Source: Solirubrobacteraceae bacterium (GTDB lineage: Bacteria; Actinomycetota; Thermoleophilia; Solirubrobacterales; Solirubrobacteraceae). Taken from it: a stretch of 40,208 nt of DNA. This document shows, one piece after another, positions 24,219-32,472 of this stretch. Numbering within the stretch: position 1 is the first letter of the stretch; every line of letters starts with the position of its first letter. Position numbers and translations under genes: made by a program. The notes below the pieces were generated by a model, which did no database searches, was not told the DNA's origin, and saw only the letters and a list, made by a program, of their open reading frames with translations. Location of the stretch: the NCBI GenBank assembly GCA_025451035.1, contig JANWLE010000027.1, positions 1-40,208 on the forward strand, given 5' to 3'.

Positions 24219-25720
24219 TCGCCGCGACAGCGTACGACCGGCTCGCCTACCCGGGCTTCGCCTACGCCGCGACCCATCCCGCGCGGCTGCAGGCGCTCGG
24301 GATGCTGTTCGGGCTCGACCCGTCGCCCGCGCACGCCTGCCGGGTGCTGGAGCTCGGCTGCGGCGACGGCGGTAACGCCCTGTCGATAGCCCAGGCGCTG
24401 CCGGAGGCGAGCGTGCTCGGAGTGGACGCCTCGCCGGTGGCGATCGAGCGCGGTACCGCACTCGCGGACGCTGCTGCGCTCGAGAACGTGCGGCTGCGCT
24501 GCGCGATGTTCGAGAGCCTCACCGAAGGGCTCGGCAGCTTCGACTACATCGTCTCCCACGGTGTCTACTCGTGGGTCCCTCCGCCGGCGCGCGCCGCCCT
24601 TCTCGCCTGTGTGAAGCGCTGCCTGGCGCCGAAAGGCATCGCGTTCGTCAGCTACAACGCCTACCCGGGCAGCTATCTGCGCGACATGGCGCGCGACATC
24701 CTCGCTTACCACGTGCGCGACATCGAGGACCCGCAACGGAAGCTCGCGGCGGCCCAGGAGCTGATGCAGACGATCGTGGCGATCGAGGAGCCCTCGCCGT
24801 TCGCGCGCGTGCTGCGCGAACACATGGAGCGCATGCTCGGCTACAGCGACGCGCTGCTCTTCCACGACGACCTGGCGGAGGTCTCCACGCCCTTCTACTT
24901 CCACGAGTTCGTCGAGCACGCCGCGCGTCACGGCCTGCAGTTTCTCTCGGAGGCCGATCTGTTCGAAAGCCAGATGCGCGACCTGCCGGACAGTGCCGCG
25001 CCGCTGATGGCCGGACTGCCCGACGACGCCGTCGTGCGTGAGCAGTACCTGGACTTCTTCAAGAACCGCATGTTCCGCCAGACGCTGCTATGCCACGCAG
25101 AGGCTTCTGTGAACCGCGCGCTCGACGACCGCGAGATCGAACGCTGCTGGATCGCCTCGTCCGCGCGGCCATCGGAGGAGGAGGAAAAGGAGGAGCAGCA
25201 GGTGGAGCCCGCCCAGCCGCCGCAGCAGACGTTCGCGACCCCCGAGGGCTTCACGGTGACCAGCAGCGAGCCGCTCGTCATCGCCGCCCTGCATGCGCTC
25301 GAGCACGCATGGCCCCAGGCCCTGAGCTTTCGGGAGCTGCTCGAGCAGGCTATCGCGGGCACGGATCTAGAAGTGCCGATTGAGCAGGCCGCCGCACGTC
25401 TGCGCGAAGTCTTGCTGCAGGCTTACCTGGCGCGAATCGCGCAGCTGCTCGGATCGCCACCGTCGGTCGCCGGCGACCCGCCCGAGCGGCCACTGGCGAG
25501 CGCGCTCGCACGCTCGCAGCACGCGGCCGGCTCGCACGCTCTCAGCTCGCTGCTGCACGCCAACGCGCGCTTGGAAGACGAGCTCGAGCCGCGGCTGTTT
25601 GAGCTGCTCGACGGCACGCACGACCGCGCCGAGCTGGCGCGAGAGCTCGATGCGCCGCCCGAGCAGGTAGAGGAGGCGCTTGCGCGCCTCGCCTGGGTCG
25701 GGTTGTTGCAGGCAGAGTGA
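24215..25720 (+). CDS. SAM-dependent methyltransferase with regulatory and winged-helix domains (PKMT-like)
   Basis: About 501 residues. The N-terminal class I methyltransferase domain has motif I VLELGCGDGGNALSIA, the acidic LGVDASPVAIERG and FDYIVSHGVYSWV. The segment YNAYPGSYLRDMARDIL and the following helical region match the methyltransferase regulatory domain (PF10119 type). A Glu-rich linker then leads to a C-terminal winged-helix-like region (LFELLDGTHDRAELARELDA). This order resembles rickettsial outer-membrane protein-lysine methyltransferases. No ATG, GTG or TTG fits: CTG at 24215 overlaps the Hcp gene's TGA as CTGA, and the next ATG (24302) would delete the conserved YDRLAYPGFAYAATHP. 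Its substrate may be the neighbouring lysine-rich Hcp protein (inference). Confidence 0.82.
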   Translation: MIAATAYDRLAYPGFAYAATHPARLQALGMLFGLDPSPAHACRVLELGCGDGGNALSIAQALPEASVLGVDASPVAIERGTALADAAALENVRLRCAMFESLTEGLGSFDYIVSHGVYSWVPPPARAALLACVKRCLAPKGIAFVSYNAYPGSYLRDMARDILAYHVRDIEDPQRKLAAAQELMQTIVAIEEPSPFARVLREHMERMLGYSDALLFHDDLAEVSTPFYFHEFVEHAARHGLQFLSEADLFESQMRDLPDSAAPLMAGLPDDAVVREQYLDFFKNRMFRQTLLCHAEASVNRALDDREIERCWIASSARPSEEEEKEEQQVEPAQPPQQTFATPEGFTVTSSEPLVIAALHALEHAWPQALSFRELLEQAIAGTDLEVPIEQAAARLREVLLQAYLARIAQLLGSPPSVAGDPPERPLASALARSQHAAGSHALSSLLHANARLEDELEPRLFELLDGTHDRAELARELDAPPEQVEEALARLAWVGLLQAE

Positions 25721-25794
25721 GATCTGGCTTGCGCCATGGATGGCCGCTCGCGTGAACGGCCAAACAGGTTGGCTCGCCAGCCAGGATGGCCAGA

Positions 25795-25800
25795 TACGAT
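25795..25800 (+). promoter_or_regulatory. -10 hexamer (TACGAT) of the monooxygenase gene, leaderless layout
   Basis: TACGAT ends 6 nt before the GTG at 25807. This argues against the upstream in-frame ATG at 25786, which would lie before the predicted transcription start. Confidence 0.45.
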
Positions 25801-25806
25801 GGCGGG

Positions 25807-27297
25807 GTGGCTGTGACGCGCACCGAGAAGATCGTGATCGTGGGTGGCGGCTTTGGCGGTATCACCGCGGCGATCGAGCTACAGAAGCACGGTTTTCGTG
25901 ACCTGACGCTGCTCGAGCGCGCCCCGGCACTGGGCGGCACGTGGTTTCACAACAGCTATCCGGGCGCGGCCTGCGACGTGCCGAGCCACCTGTATTCGCT
26001 GTCGTTCGCGCGCAGGCGCAACTGGTCGCGGCTGTGCGGGCCCCAGCAGGAGATCCTCGACTATCTGCGCGAGGTCGCCGGCGAGCACGGCATCGAGCGC
26101 CTCGTCGAGACCGACACGGAGGTCACCCGCTGCGTCTGGGACCGCGGCTGTTGCCGCTGGACGATCGAGAGCGCCGACGGGCGCAGCTGGCAGGCGGACG
26201 CGGTAATAATCGCCACCGGCCAGCTTCACCGCGAGGCATACCCACAGATCGAGGGGCTCGAGGATTTCGCCGGCCACAGCTTTCACTCGGCCAAATGGGA
26301 TCACGACTATGAGCTGCGTGGTAAGCGCGTGGGCGTCATCGGCACCGGCGCGAGCGCCGTGCAGTTCGTGCCCGAGATCGCCGAGGAGGTCAGTGAGCTC
26401 GTCGTCTTTCAACGCACCGGCAACTGGTTTCTGCCACGCGAGAACCGACCCTATTCGCGGCTGTTCAGGACTCTCCTGGCGATCGTCCCCGGAGCGCAGG
26501 CGGTGTACCGGTGGTGCATCTACCACTACACCGAGGCGCTCACGCTGATGATCCGCCATCCCCGCACGATCGGCAGGCTCGGTCGGGCGCGCTCGGCGGC
26601 GTTCATGCGCTCGCAGCTGAAAGACCCGCAGCTACGGGAGCGGGTCTGGCCTGACTACACCTTTGGCTGCAAGCGGATCCTGTTCAGCTCTCAGTTCCTG
26701 GCGACACTCGAACGGCCCAACGTGCGTGTCGTGACCGAGCAAATCACGCGGATGACGCCGCGCGGCCCGAGCACAGCCGACGGCAATGTGCACGAACTGG
26801 ACTGCCTGATCTACGCAAGCGGCTTTAGAACCAACGACTTCATGTTCCCGATGGAGATCGTAGGCAGCGACCAGCGCCGTCTGCGCGACGTGTGGGCACA
26901 CGGCGCGCACGCCCATCTCGGCGTCACGATCCCGGGCTTTCCCTCCCTGTTTCTCATGTATGGACCGAACACGAACACCTCCGGCGGCTCGATCCTGATC
27001 TATCTCGAAGCGCAGGCCTCCTATCTGCGCCAGGCGCTGTCGCTGCTGCGCTCGAGCGGCGCGGGCGCGATCGACGTGCGCCCCGAGGTCGAGGAGCAGA
27101 GCAACAGCGAGCTTCAAAAGCGCTTTGATGGCACCGCGTGGACCAGCTGCGACTCCTGGTATCGCGACGAGACGGGTCGCATCGTCACCAACTGGCCCGG
27201 CTACATGCGCGAGTACGTCAAGCGCACCAGGACGCTCGACCCGGATGAGTACGTGCTGCTCAACCCGGTCGCCGCGCCCTCGCCGGTGGCCGCCTGA
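25807..27297 (+). CDS. Flavin-containing monooxygenase, Baeyer-Villiger type
   Basis: 496-residue FAD- and NADPH-dependent monooxygenase that would insert an oxygen next to a ketone carbonyl or hydroxylate a lipophilic substrate. The FAD loop IVIVGGGFGGITAAIEL is at about 9-25, and LGGTWFHNSYPGAACDVPSH is typical of the group. The NADPH loop is GVIGTGASAVQFVPEIA. The fingerprint F-x-G-x3-H-x3-W-D (residues 154-165, FAGHSFHSAKWD) identifies a class I BVMO. DCLIYASGFRTNDF and GPNTNTSGGSILIYLEAQ are also characteristic. Substrate unknown. In-frame starts at 25786 (ATG), 25807 and 25813 (GTG) are possible; the -10 position favours 25807. Confidence 0.92.
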   Translation: MAVTRTEKIVIVGGGFGGITAAIELQKHGFRDLTLLERAPALGGTWFHNSYPGAACDVPSHLYSLSFARRRNWSRLCGPQQEILDYLREVAGEHGIERLVETDTEVTRCVWDRGCCRWTIESADGRSWQADAVIIATGQLHREAYPQIEGLEDFAGHSFHSAKWDHDYELRGKRVGVIGTGASAVQFVPEIAEEVSELVVFQRTGNWFLPRENRPYSRLFRTLLAIVPGAQAVYRWCIYHYTEALTLMIRHPRTIGRLGRARSAAFMRSQLKDPQLRERVWPDYTFGCKRILFSSQFLATLERPNVRVVTEQITRMTPRGPSTADGNVHELDCLIYASGFRTNDFMFPMEIVGSDQRRLRDVWAHGAHAHLGVTIPGFPSLFLMYGPNTNTSGGSILIYLEAQASYLRQALSLLRSSGAGAIDVRPEVEEQSNSELQKRFDGTAWTSCDSWYRDETGRIVTNWPGYMREYVKRTRTLDPDEYVLLNPVAAPSPVAA

Positions 27298-27352
27298 ACG
27301 CAGAGCCGCGTGGCGGCGAGGGGCCGGTTGGCCGCGGAGCTGGCGGAGCCTC

Positions 27353-27358
27353 TAGGCT
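27353..27358 (+). promoter_or_regulatory. -10 hexamer (TAGGCT) of wecB, leaderless layout
   Basis: TAGGCT ends 8 nt before the GTG at 27367, with no Shine-Dalgarno sequence. TTGGCC at 27328-27333 is a weak -35 candidate with a long (19-bp) spacer. Confidence 0.5.
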
Positions 27359-27366
27359 GCCTCACT

Positions 27367-28434
27367 GTGAAGGTCCTCACGGTCGTCGGGAACAGGCCGC
27401 AGTTCATCAAGGCTGCGGCGGTATCTGGCCTGCTGCGCGCAGAGCACGAAGAGCTGCTGGTCCATACCGGCCAGCACTACGATGACGCGCTCTCACAGGT
27501 GTTCTTCAATGAGCTGGGACTACCGCGCCCGGAGCGCGAGCTCGCCATCGGCGGCGGCTCCAACACCTCGCAGACGGCGCGCATGCTTGCCGCGCTAGAG
27601 CCGCTGCTGAGCGAACTCGCACCCGACGCGGTGCTGGTCTACGGGGACACCAACTCCACGCTCGCCGGCGCGCTCGCGGCCGCGCAGGCTCAGATATCGC
27701 TCGCGCATGTCGAGGCGGGGATGCGCTCGTTTGACCGCGGCATGCCGGAGGAGCTCAACCGGGTGCTCACCGACCACATGTCGAGCCTGCTGCTCTGCTC
27801 TTCGCAGCTCGCGGCGGAGAACCTCGCAGCCGAGTCGGTCCACGGCACGATCGACATCGTCGGTGACGTGATGGTCGACGTGGCGATGCGCACAGCGACG
27901 GCCGCGCGCGCCAACACCGAGGTGCTCGCGCGCCACGGCATCCAGGACGGTGGCTATGTCGTGCTCACCGCGCACCGCGCGGGCAACGTCGACGACCCGG
28001 CGCGCCTGCAGGCGCTCGTCACGCTCATCGCCGCGCTCGAGCGGCCAGTCGTCTTCCCATTGCATCCCCGTACACGGGCGCGCCTGCAGGACGCCGGCCT
28101 GTTCGCGGAGCTCGCCACGCTGAGCGGGATGCATCTCACCGAGCCGCTCGGCTACATAGAGTTCAGCGCGCTACTGTGCCACGCAAGCGCGGTGCTCACC
28201 GACTCCGGCGGCGTGCAGAAGGAGGCGTATTTGGCGGGCGTGCCGTGCGTGACGCTGCGGTCCACCACGGAGTGGACCGAGACCGTCTCGACCGGCTGGA
28301 ACACGCTCGTCGACCTGGATGCGGCCGCGGCGCTTGCGGCGCTCGAGCTAAAGCCCTCCGCCGATCGCCCGCCGCTGTACGGCGACGGACGCGCGGCCGC
28401 GCGGTGCGTGTCGGCGCTCGGCGCTCTGGGCTGA
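27367..28434 (+). CDS. wecB: UDP-N-acetylglucosamine 2-epimerase (non-hydrolysing)
   Basis: Converts UDP-GlcNAc to UDP-ManNAc for cell-wall or surface polysaccharide synthesis. The 355-residue protein has the family's MKVLTVVGNRPQFIKAAAVS start, VHTGQHYDDALSQVFF, VLVYGDTNSTLAGALAA, HVEAGMRSFDRGMPEELNR, TAHRAGNVDD, PLHPRTRARL and the C-terminal LTDSGGVQKEAYLAGVPCVTLRSTTEW. All catalytic regions appear intact. The frame is open for 19 codons upstream, but the GTG at 27367 gives the canonical N-terminus and has a -10-like TAGGCT 8 nt before it. Its stop lies 3 bp from the stop of convergent lysC. Confidence 0.96.
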   Translation: MKVLTVVGNRPQFIKAAAVSGLLRAEHEELLVHTGQHYDDALSQVFFNELGLPRPERELAIGGGSNTSQTARMLAALEPLLSELAPDAVLVYGDTNSTLAGALAAAQAQISLAHVEAGMRSFDRGMPEELNRVLTDHMSSLLLCSSQLAAENLAAESVHGTIDIVGDVMVDVAMRTATAARANTEVLARHGIQDGGYVVLTAHRAGNVDDPARLQALVTLIAALERPVVFPLHPRTRARLQDAGLFAELATLSGMHLTEPLGYIEFSALLCHASAVLTDSGGVQKEAYLAGVPCVTLRSTTEWTETVSTGWNTLVDLDAAAALAALELKPSADRPPLYGDGRAAARCVSALGALG

Positions 28435-28437
28435 GCG

Positions 28438-28938
28438 CTAGCCCGCCTCGGCGGCGTTGGGCCCCTCCAGCCCGAACGCGCCATGCAGCGCCCGCACCGC
28501 CCGCGGGACGTGCTCGCTGGCGATGACGCAGGAGATCTTGATCGGCGAGGTGGAGATCATCTCGATGTTGATCCCCTCGCCGCCGAGGACGCTGAAGACC
28601 TTTGCCGCCACGCCTGGGTGTGAGCGCATGCCGGCCCCTACGATCGAGACCTTGCCCATCTGCTCCTGCATGCTCAGGTCCTTGAACACGCGGCTGGCGA
28701 GCGGCTCGAGCGCGCCGCGCGCTACGCGCAGATCCTCGCGGGGCACCGTGAAGGAGATCTCCGCCCGCCCGCCCGCGGAGCTCGGCTCGTTCTGGACGAT
28801 CATGTCGACGCTCACGTTCGCCTCCGCCAGCGCGCGGAAGATGTCAGCCGCCACGCCTGGTTCGTCCGGCACCCCGGTGAGCGTCAACCGCGCTTCCGCG
28901 GTCGAATGGGTGACAGCTGTGATGAGGGGGTTCTCCAT
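28438..28938 (-). CDS. Aspartokinase beta (regulatory) subunit from internal start
   Basis: In-frame internal start within lysC: AGGAG, then 5 nt (AAACC), then the ATG at 28938. This is the best Shine-Dalgarno/start pair of the gene, while the full-length start has none. The product would be 166 residues ([18 protein letters not shown] onwards), containing both ACT domains and no kinase domain. This matches the alpha2/beta2 organisation known from Bacillus subtilis and Corynebacterium glutamicum, whose beta subunit starts at the same domain boundary. Confidence 0.7.
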   Translation of the reverse strand: MENPLITAVTHSTAEARLTLTGVPDEPGVAADIFRALAEANVSVDMIVQNEPSSAGGRAEISFTVPREDLRVARGALEPLASRVFKDLSMQEQMGKVSIVGAGMRSHPGVAAKVFSVLGGEGINIEMISTSPIKISCVIASEHVPRAVRALHGAFGLEGPNAAEAG

Positions 28939-29679
28939 GGTTTCTCCTGCTGAGAGGACAACGGTACCGGGGGAGTCATCGAACGAGGAGCGACAGTGGA
29001 TGCGCACGCCGTGGTTGCGCGCGTACTCCACCGCCCGCAGCTGCAGCACGGCCGCTCCAGACGCCGCCATCTCCAGCATCTCGTCGAAGGACACGACCGG
29101 GAGCTTGCGGGCGCCGGGCACTATGCGGGGATCGGCACTGAACACGCCCGCGACATCGGAGTAGATTTCGCATTCTTCGGCCCCGACGGCTGCCGCCAGC
29201 GCCACCGCCGTGGTGTCCGAGCCACCGCGGCCCAGTGTCGTCACGTCGCTCGTCGTCGAGACGCCCTGGAAGCCCGCGACGAGCACCATCTGGTCCTCGG
29301 CGAGCGCGGTCTTTATGCGGTCTGCGCGCACGTCGAGGATCCGTGCCTTGGTGTGCGAGGTGTCGGTCATGATCCCAGCCTGCGAGCCGGTCAGCGAGAT
29401 CGCCCGGTGGCCGAGGTCGTTGATCGCCATCGCGCACAGCGCGCACGAGATCCGCTCGCCGGTCGAGAGCAGCATGTCCATCTCGCGCGGGTGCGGGGCG
29501 TCAGAGACCTCCTCCGCCATCGCGATCAGCTCGTCTGTCGTCTTGCCGCGCGCGGAGAGCACCGCCACCACCTGGTAGCCGGCCTCGCGCTTGTCGACGA
29601 TGCGCCTGGCGACGCGCTTGATGCGCTCGGCGTCGGCGACCGAGGTGCCGCCGAACTTCATCACAACTAGCTTTGACAC
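28438..29679 (-). CDS. lysC: Aspartokinase (alpha subunit, with in-frame beta start)
   Basis: Phosphorylates aspartate at the head of the lysine, threonine, methionine and diaminopimelate pathway. The 413-residue protein has the kinase motif [52 protein letters not shown] and [15 protein letters not shown]. Two ACT domains follow (about 265-400), where lysine/threonine feedback acts ([37 protein letters not shown]). The GTG at 29679 is chosen over GTG 29685 because TATTCT ends directly before 29685 and 6 nt before 29679. A strong internal ribosome-binding site makes a separate beta subunit likely. Convergent with wecB. Confidence 0.96.
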   Translation of the reverse strand: MSKLVVMKFGGTSVADAERIKRVARRIVDKREAGYQVVAVLSARGKTTDELIAMAEEVSDAPHPREMDMLLSTGERISCALCAMAINDLGHRAISLTGSQAGIMTDTSHTKARILDVRADRIKTALAEDQMVLVAGFQGVSTTSDVTTLGRGGSDTTAVALAAAVGAEECEIYSDVAGVFSADPRIVPGARKLPVVSFDEMLEMAASGAAVLQLRAVEYARNHGVRIHCRSSFDDSPGTVVLSAGETMENPLITAVTHSTAEARLTLTGVPDEPGVAADIFRALAEANVSVDMIVQNEPSSAGGRAEISFTVPREDLRVARGALEPLASRVFKDLSMQEQMGKVSIVGAGMRSHPGVAAKVFSVLGGEGINIEMISTSPIKISCVIASEHVPRAVRALHGAFGLEGPNAAEAG

Positions 29680-29685
29680 GCCCAC

Positions 29686-29691
29686 AGAATA
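29686..29691 (-). promoter_or_regulatory. -10 hexamer (TATTCT) of lysC, leaderless layout
   Basis: TATTCT on the minus strand ends 6 nt before the GTG at 29679. It directly follows the SNF2-gene terminator hairpin, so the lysC promoter and the upstream terminator share the same 30 bp. Confidence 0.5.
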
Positions 29692-29694
29692 GAC

Positions 29695-29712
29695 CGCCCG
29701 ACTTGCCGGGCG
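29695..29712 (-). terminator. Hairpin after the SNF2 ATPase gene, upstream of lysC
   Basis: Perfect 6-bp stem CGCCCG / CGGGCG with a 6-nt loop, 27 bp after the SNF2 stop. It is followed on the minus strand by GTCTATTCT, a weak T-containing tail that is also the lysC -10. Confidence 0.45.
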
Positions 29713-29739
29713 TCGCCGCGAAGAGGCCCTGAGTGTGTC

Positions 29740-32430
29740 TTAGGCGACCGCGCGCAGATGACGGTACGGCGCGGCGCGCAGCTCGGCTATCAGCTGCTCG
29801 AGCAGCGGCTGGTCATCTTCGGCTTGGCCGTCGGTGACAGCGGCGATAACCGCGCGCTTCTGCTCGAGCAGCCTTGCGATCGTCTCGTCGATCGTGTCCG
29901 CGGCGAGTAGGTAGTAGGCGTTGACAGCGTCCTTCTGCCCGATCCGGTGGCAGCGGTCCTCCGCCTGGTCGTGCCTGGCGGGCGTCCAGTCGAGCTCGAG
30001 GAACGCGACGTTCGAGGCGCGTGTGAGCGTCAGGCCCTGCGCGGCCACCTCCATCGAGCAGACGATCAGCTGGGGAGCTGTGGCGGTCTGCTGTTGGAAT
30101 GCGCGCACCGCTTGGTCACGCTCGCGCGGGCTGTCGCAGCCGAGGATGTGCGCCGCGCCGGGGTAGCGCTCCAGCACGGCGCGCTGTATCTCGCGGTGAC
30201 GGGCGAAGACCACGAGCCGCTCCCCCGTGCTCAAGAAGTCGTGAATCCAGGCGAGCGCCGCCTGTAGCTTGCCGCGCGCTGCCAGTAGCTTGAGCGCGTT
30301 CAGGCGCACGAGCCGCTCCGCTCGCAGCGCGGCGGCGACCTTCGCGTTCAACTCGCGCAGGTCCAGCGGCTGGCTGCGCAGCCATGCGAGCACATCCCGC
30401 TCAGCCAGGCTGTACTCCGGCTGATTGTCGAGCTCGATCGGCACGATGCTGCGTGTCTTGGCGGGCAGCTGCGTCAAGACCTCGCTCTTCAACCTGCGCG
30501 CGAAGCAGCGGGCACGCAAATGCCAGTGCAGGCGCACGTGAGCGTCAGGGCCACTGAAGCGGCGGCTGAAGGCGGCACCCGAGCCGAAGTCGCCGAGCCG
30601 CCCCAGTATCCGTAGCTGCGATACGAGCTCGGGCGGGTTGTTCATGACGGGCGTCCCGGTGAGCGCGAGCACGAGCCCGTCGGGCGCGATGTTCGACGCC
30701 AGGCGGGCTACCGCCCTAGTCCGCTTCGCGCGAGCGTTCTTGCAGTAGTGCGACTCGTCGAGCACAAGCGCTCGCGCTTTCACCGCGCAGAGCGCAGCCA
30801 TGCGTCTGGCGACGATGTCGTAGTTGACGACTATCACCTGCGCGTGGCTCGCAGCGCCGGCGGCGCCCGCGCCGAGGACTTCGACAGTGCGGTGCGGTAT
30901 CCAGCCTGCGAGCTCGGCCAGCCAGTTCAGCTTCAGGCTCGCCGGACACACGATGATCGCGGGATAGGCGTCGTCGGCCTCGAGCGCTGCGATCGCCTGA
31001 ATCGTCTTGCCCAGCCCCTGCTCGTCGGCGAGGAACGCGCGGCGCTGGCTCAGCAGATAGCTGACGCCCGCCCGCTGGAACGGCTTCAGCTGTCCGCCGA
31101 GCCCTGGGATCTCGAGGTCGTCCTCACGGGCGGCGCTGAGCGCCACGACCCCGGCTGAACGGGCGTGGCGCTCTCGTATCTCCTGCAGAAGCTCGAGCGC
31201 CGCTGGGTCCACCCACACCCCGTGCTCAGCGAGGAACGCATCCAGTGACGGTACGCAGAACGGGTCGGCGTGAATCGCCGGCAGCAGCGCATGCTCGTGT
31301 GCGTGCCGCCGCGGTGGTTTCGGCGGGAGCGTGCCCGCCAGCCCGGTAAAGAGCTCGAGCAGCGCCGGCTGGTGGCCGGGCGCGAGCACGAAGCTCTCTG
31401 CCTCGTGGACGACCGAGCGCTCCAGCACAGCCGGCGGCAGCGGCCATCCCCGTTCCAGCGCGACCGCGCAGCGGCGCGCTGCGCTTGAGAGCTGACCGGC
31501 CAGATGCTCCTTGATAACGCGCCAGTTCGCGAGCGTGATCGGCAGGTGATCGGCCCCCTGCAGCTGCTCATACAGCGGCCGCGGCAGCCGCGCTGTATCG
31601 CCTTGGAGCAGGAAGACGGGTTCGGTGGGGTCGCCGGCCACGTCCACCGTGCCATCCCAGCGACGCGCCTGGGAAAGCCAGCGCTCGACGCGCGGATCGA
31701 TGCGCCGCGGCTCGAGCTCGTCGAGCAGCTCTCCGATCGCCTGGGCGTCACGCTCGAGCGCCTGCACGCCAAGCGCTCCCTCGGGGCCGTCGAGTGCTGG
31801 CAGGCCTGCGTTGGCCGCGAGCACCCGCGCCAGCGGTGCGTGCTCGGCGGCGATGATGATCCAGCGGCGCGAGTTCGTGTCGCGGCGAAGCTCGACCTCG
31901 TCGCCGGGCTGGTCCTCGCGGTGCGCCGCGGTGGCGCGCACCCGCGCGTCGATTGCTTGTTCGCATTGGCGTGTCAGGCGCAGCGCGCAGGCGCGCTCGC
32001 GCAGCTGGCCGACGAGCGTGAGTGCCTGCTCGTCGAGCGGCAGCAGTGAACGGCCGATAGCATCGATCCGATAGGCACAGGGGTGGCCTAGCAGCACGGC
32101 GGTGATCTCCCTCGGGGCGTCGCTCGAGAAGCTGAGCCACCAGTCGGCGTCGGGGCGCGCGAGGTCGATCACGCACTCCCGTCGATCACGTCTGGCCAGG
32201 CTGCGGCTGATCGCCCGGGCCAGCTTGTCGCTCAGCTTCACCTCGAGGCCAGCGTGCGCCAGCAGCCCGCTCAGGGCAGCCGCACGCTCGCCGTCGAGCG
32301 GTATACGCCATGCCCGTCGCTGTGGATCCCAGCGGCGGCCGGGGATCGCGCGCAACAGCTGCCTGAGGCGCTCGTCGTAGGGGAACTCGAGGACGGCCTC
32401 GCCATCCTCGAGTGAGGCGATGAGTGGCAC
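29740..32430 (-). CDS. SNF2-family DNA-dependent ATPase, SMARCAL1-like
   Basis: 896-residue superfamily 2 translocase. The C-terminal ATPase has LKPFQRAGVSYLL, Walker A DEQGLGKTIQAI (about 469-480), ICPASLKLNWLAEL-type motif Ia, DESH box LVLDESHYCKN (about 558), ALTGTPVMNNPPEL, RLVVFARHRE and motif VI QAEDRCHRIGQ (about 822-832). The N-terminus (FPYDERLRQLLRAIPGRRWD, then AWRIPL) resembles the HARP/annealing-helicase region of SMARCAL1 proteins. About 400 further residues before the ATPase have no motif I recognise. A role in replication-fork remodelling or recombination fits its place after recR. TATCGT lies 7 nt before the GTG at 32430, which I prefer over GTG 32439. Confidence 0.9.
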   Translation of the reverse strand: MPLIASLEDGEAVLEFPYDERLRQLLRAIPGRRWDPQRRAWRIPLDGERAAALSGLLAHAGLEVKLSDKLARAISRSLARRDRRECVIDLARPDADWWLSFSSDAPREITAVLLGHPCAYRIDAIGRSLLPLDEQALTLVGQLRERACALRLTRQCEQAIDARVRATAAHREDQPGDEVELRRDTNSRRWIIIAAEHAPLARVLAANAGLPALDGPEGALGVQALERDAQAIGELLDELEPRRIDPRVERWLSQARRWDGTVDVAGDPTEPVFLLQGDTARLPRPLYEQLQGADHLPITLANWRVIKEHLAGQLSSAARRCAVALERGWPLPPAVLERSVVHEAESFVLAPGHQPALLELFTGLAGTLPPKPPRRHAHEHALLPAIHADPFCVPSLDAFLAEHGVWVDPAALELLQEIRERHARSAGVVALSAAREDDLEIPGLGGQLKPFQRAGVSYLLSQRRAFLADEQGLGKTIQAIAALEADDAYPAIIVCPASLKLNWLAELAGWIPHRTVEVLGAGAAGAASHAQVIVVNYDIVARRMAALCAVKARALVLDESHYCKNARAKRTRAVARLASNIAPDGLVLALTGTPVMNNPPELVSQLRILGRLGDFGSGAAFSRRFSGPDAHVRLHWHLRARCFARRLKSEVLTQLPAKTRSIVPIELDNQPEYSLAERDVLAWLRSQPLDLRELNAKVAAALRAERLVRLNALKLLAARGKLQAALAWIHDFLSTGERLVVFARHREIQRAVLERYPGAAHILGCDSPRERDQAVRAFQQQTATAPQLIVCSMEVAAQGLTLTRASNVAFLELDWTPARHDQAEDRCHRIGQKDAVNAYYLLAADTIDETIARLLEQKRAVIAAVTDGQAEDDQPLLEQLIAELRAAPYRHLRAVA

Positions 32431-32437
32431 GGCCGGC

Positions 32438-32443
32438 ACGATA
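32438..32443 (-). promoter_or_regulatory. -10 hexamer (TATCGT) of the SNF2 gene, leaderless layout
   Basis: TATCGT on the minus strand ends 7 nt before the GTG at 32430 in the 42-bp gap after recR. The upstream in-frame GTG at 32439 overlaps the hexamer and so would lie outside such a transcript. Confidence 0.4.
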
Positions 32444-32472
32444 TGCCGATCGGCGGATGCAAGCGCGCTCGC

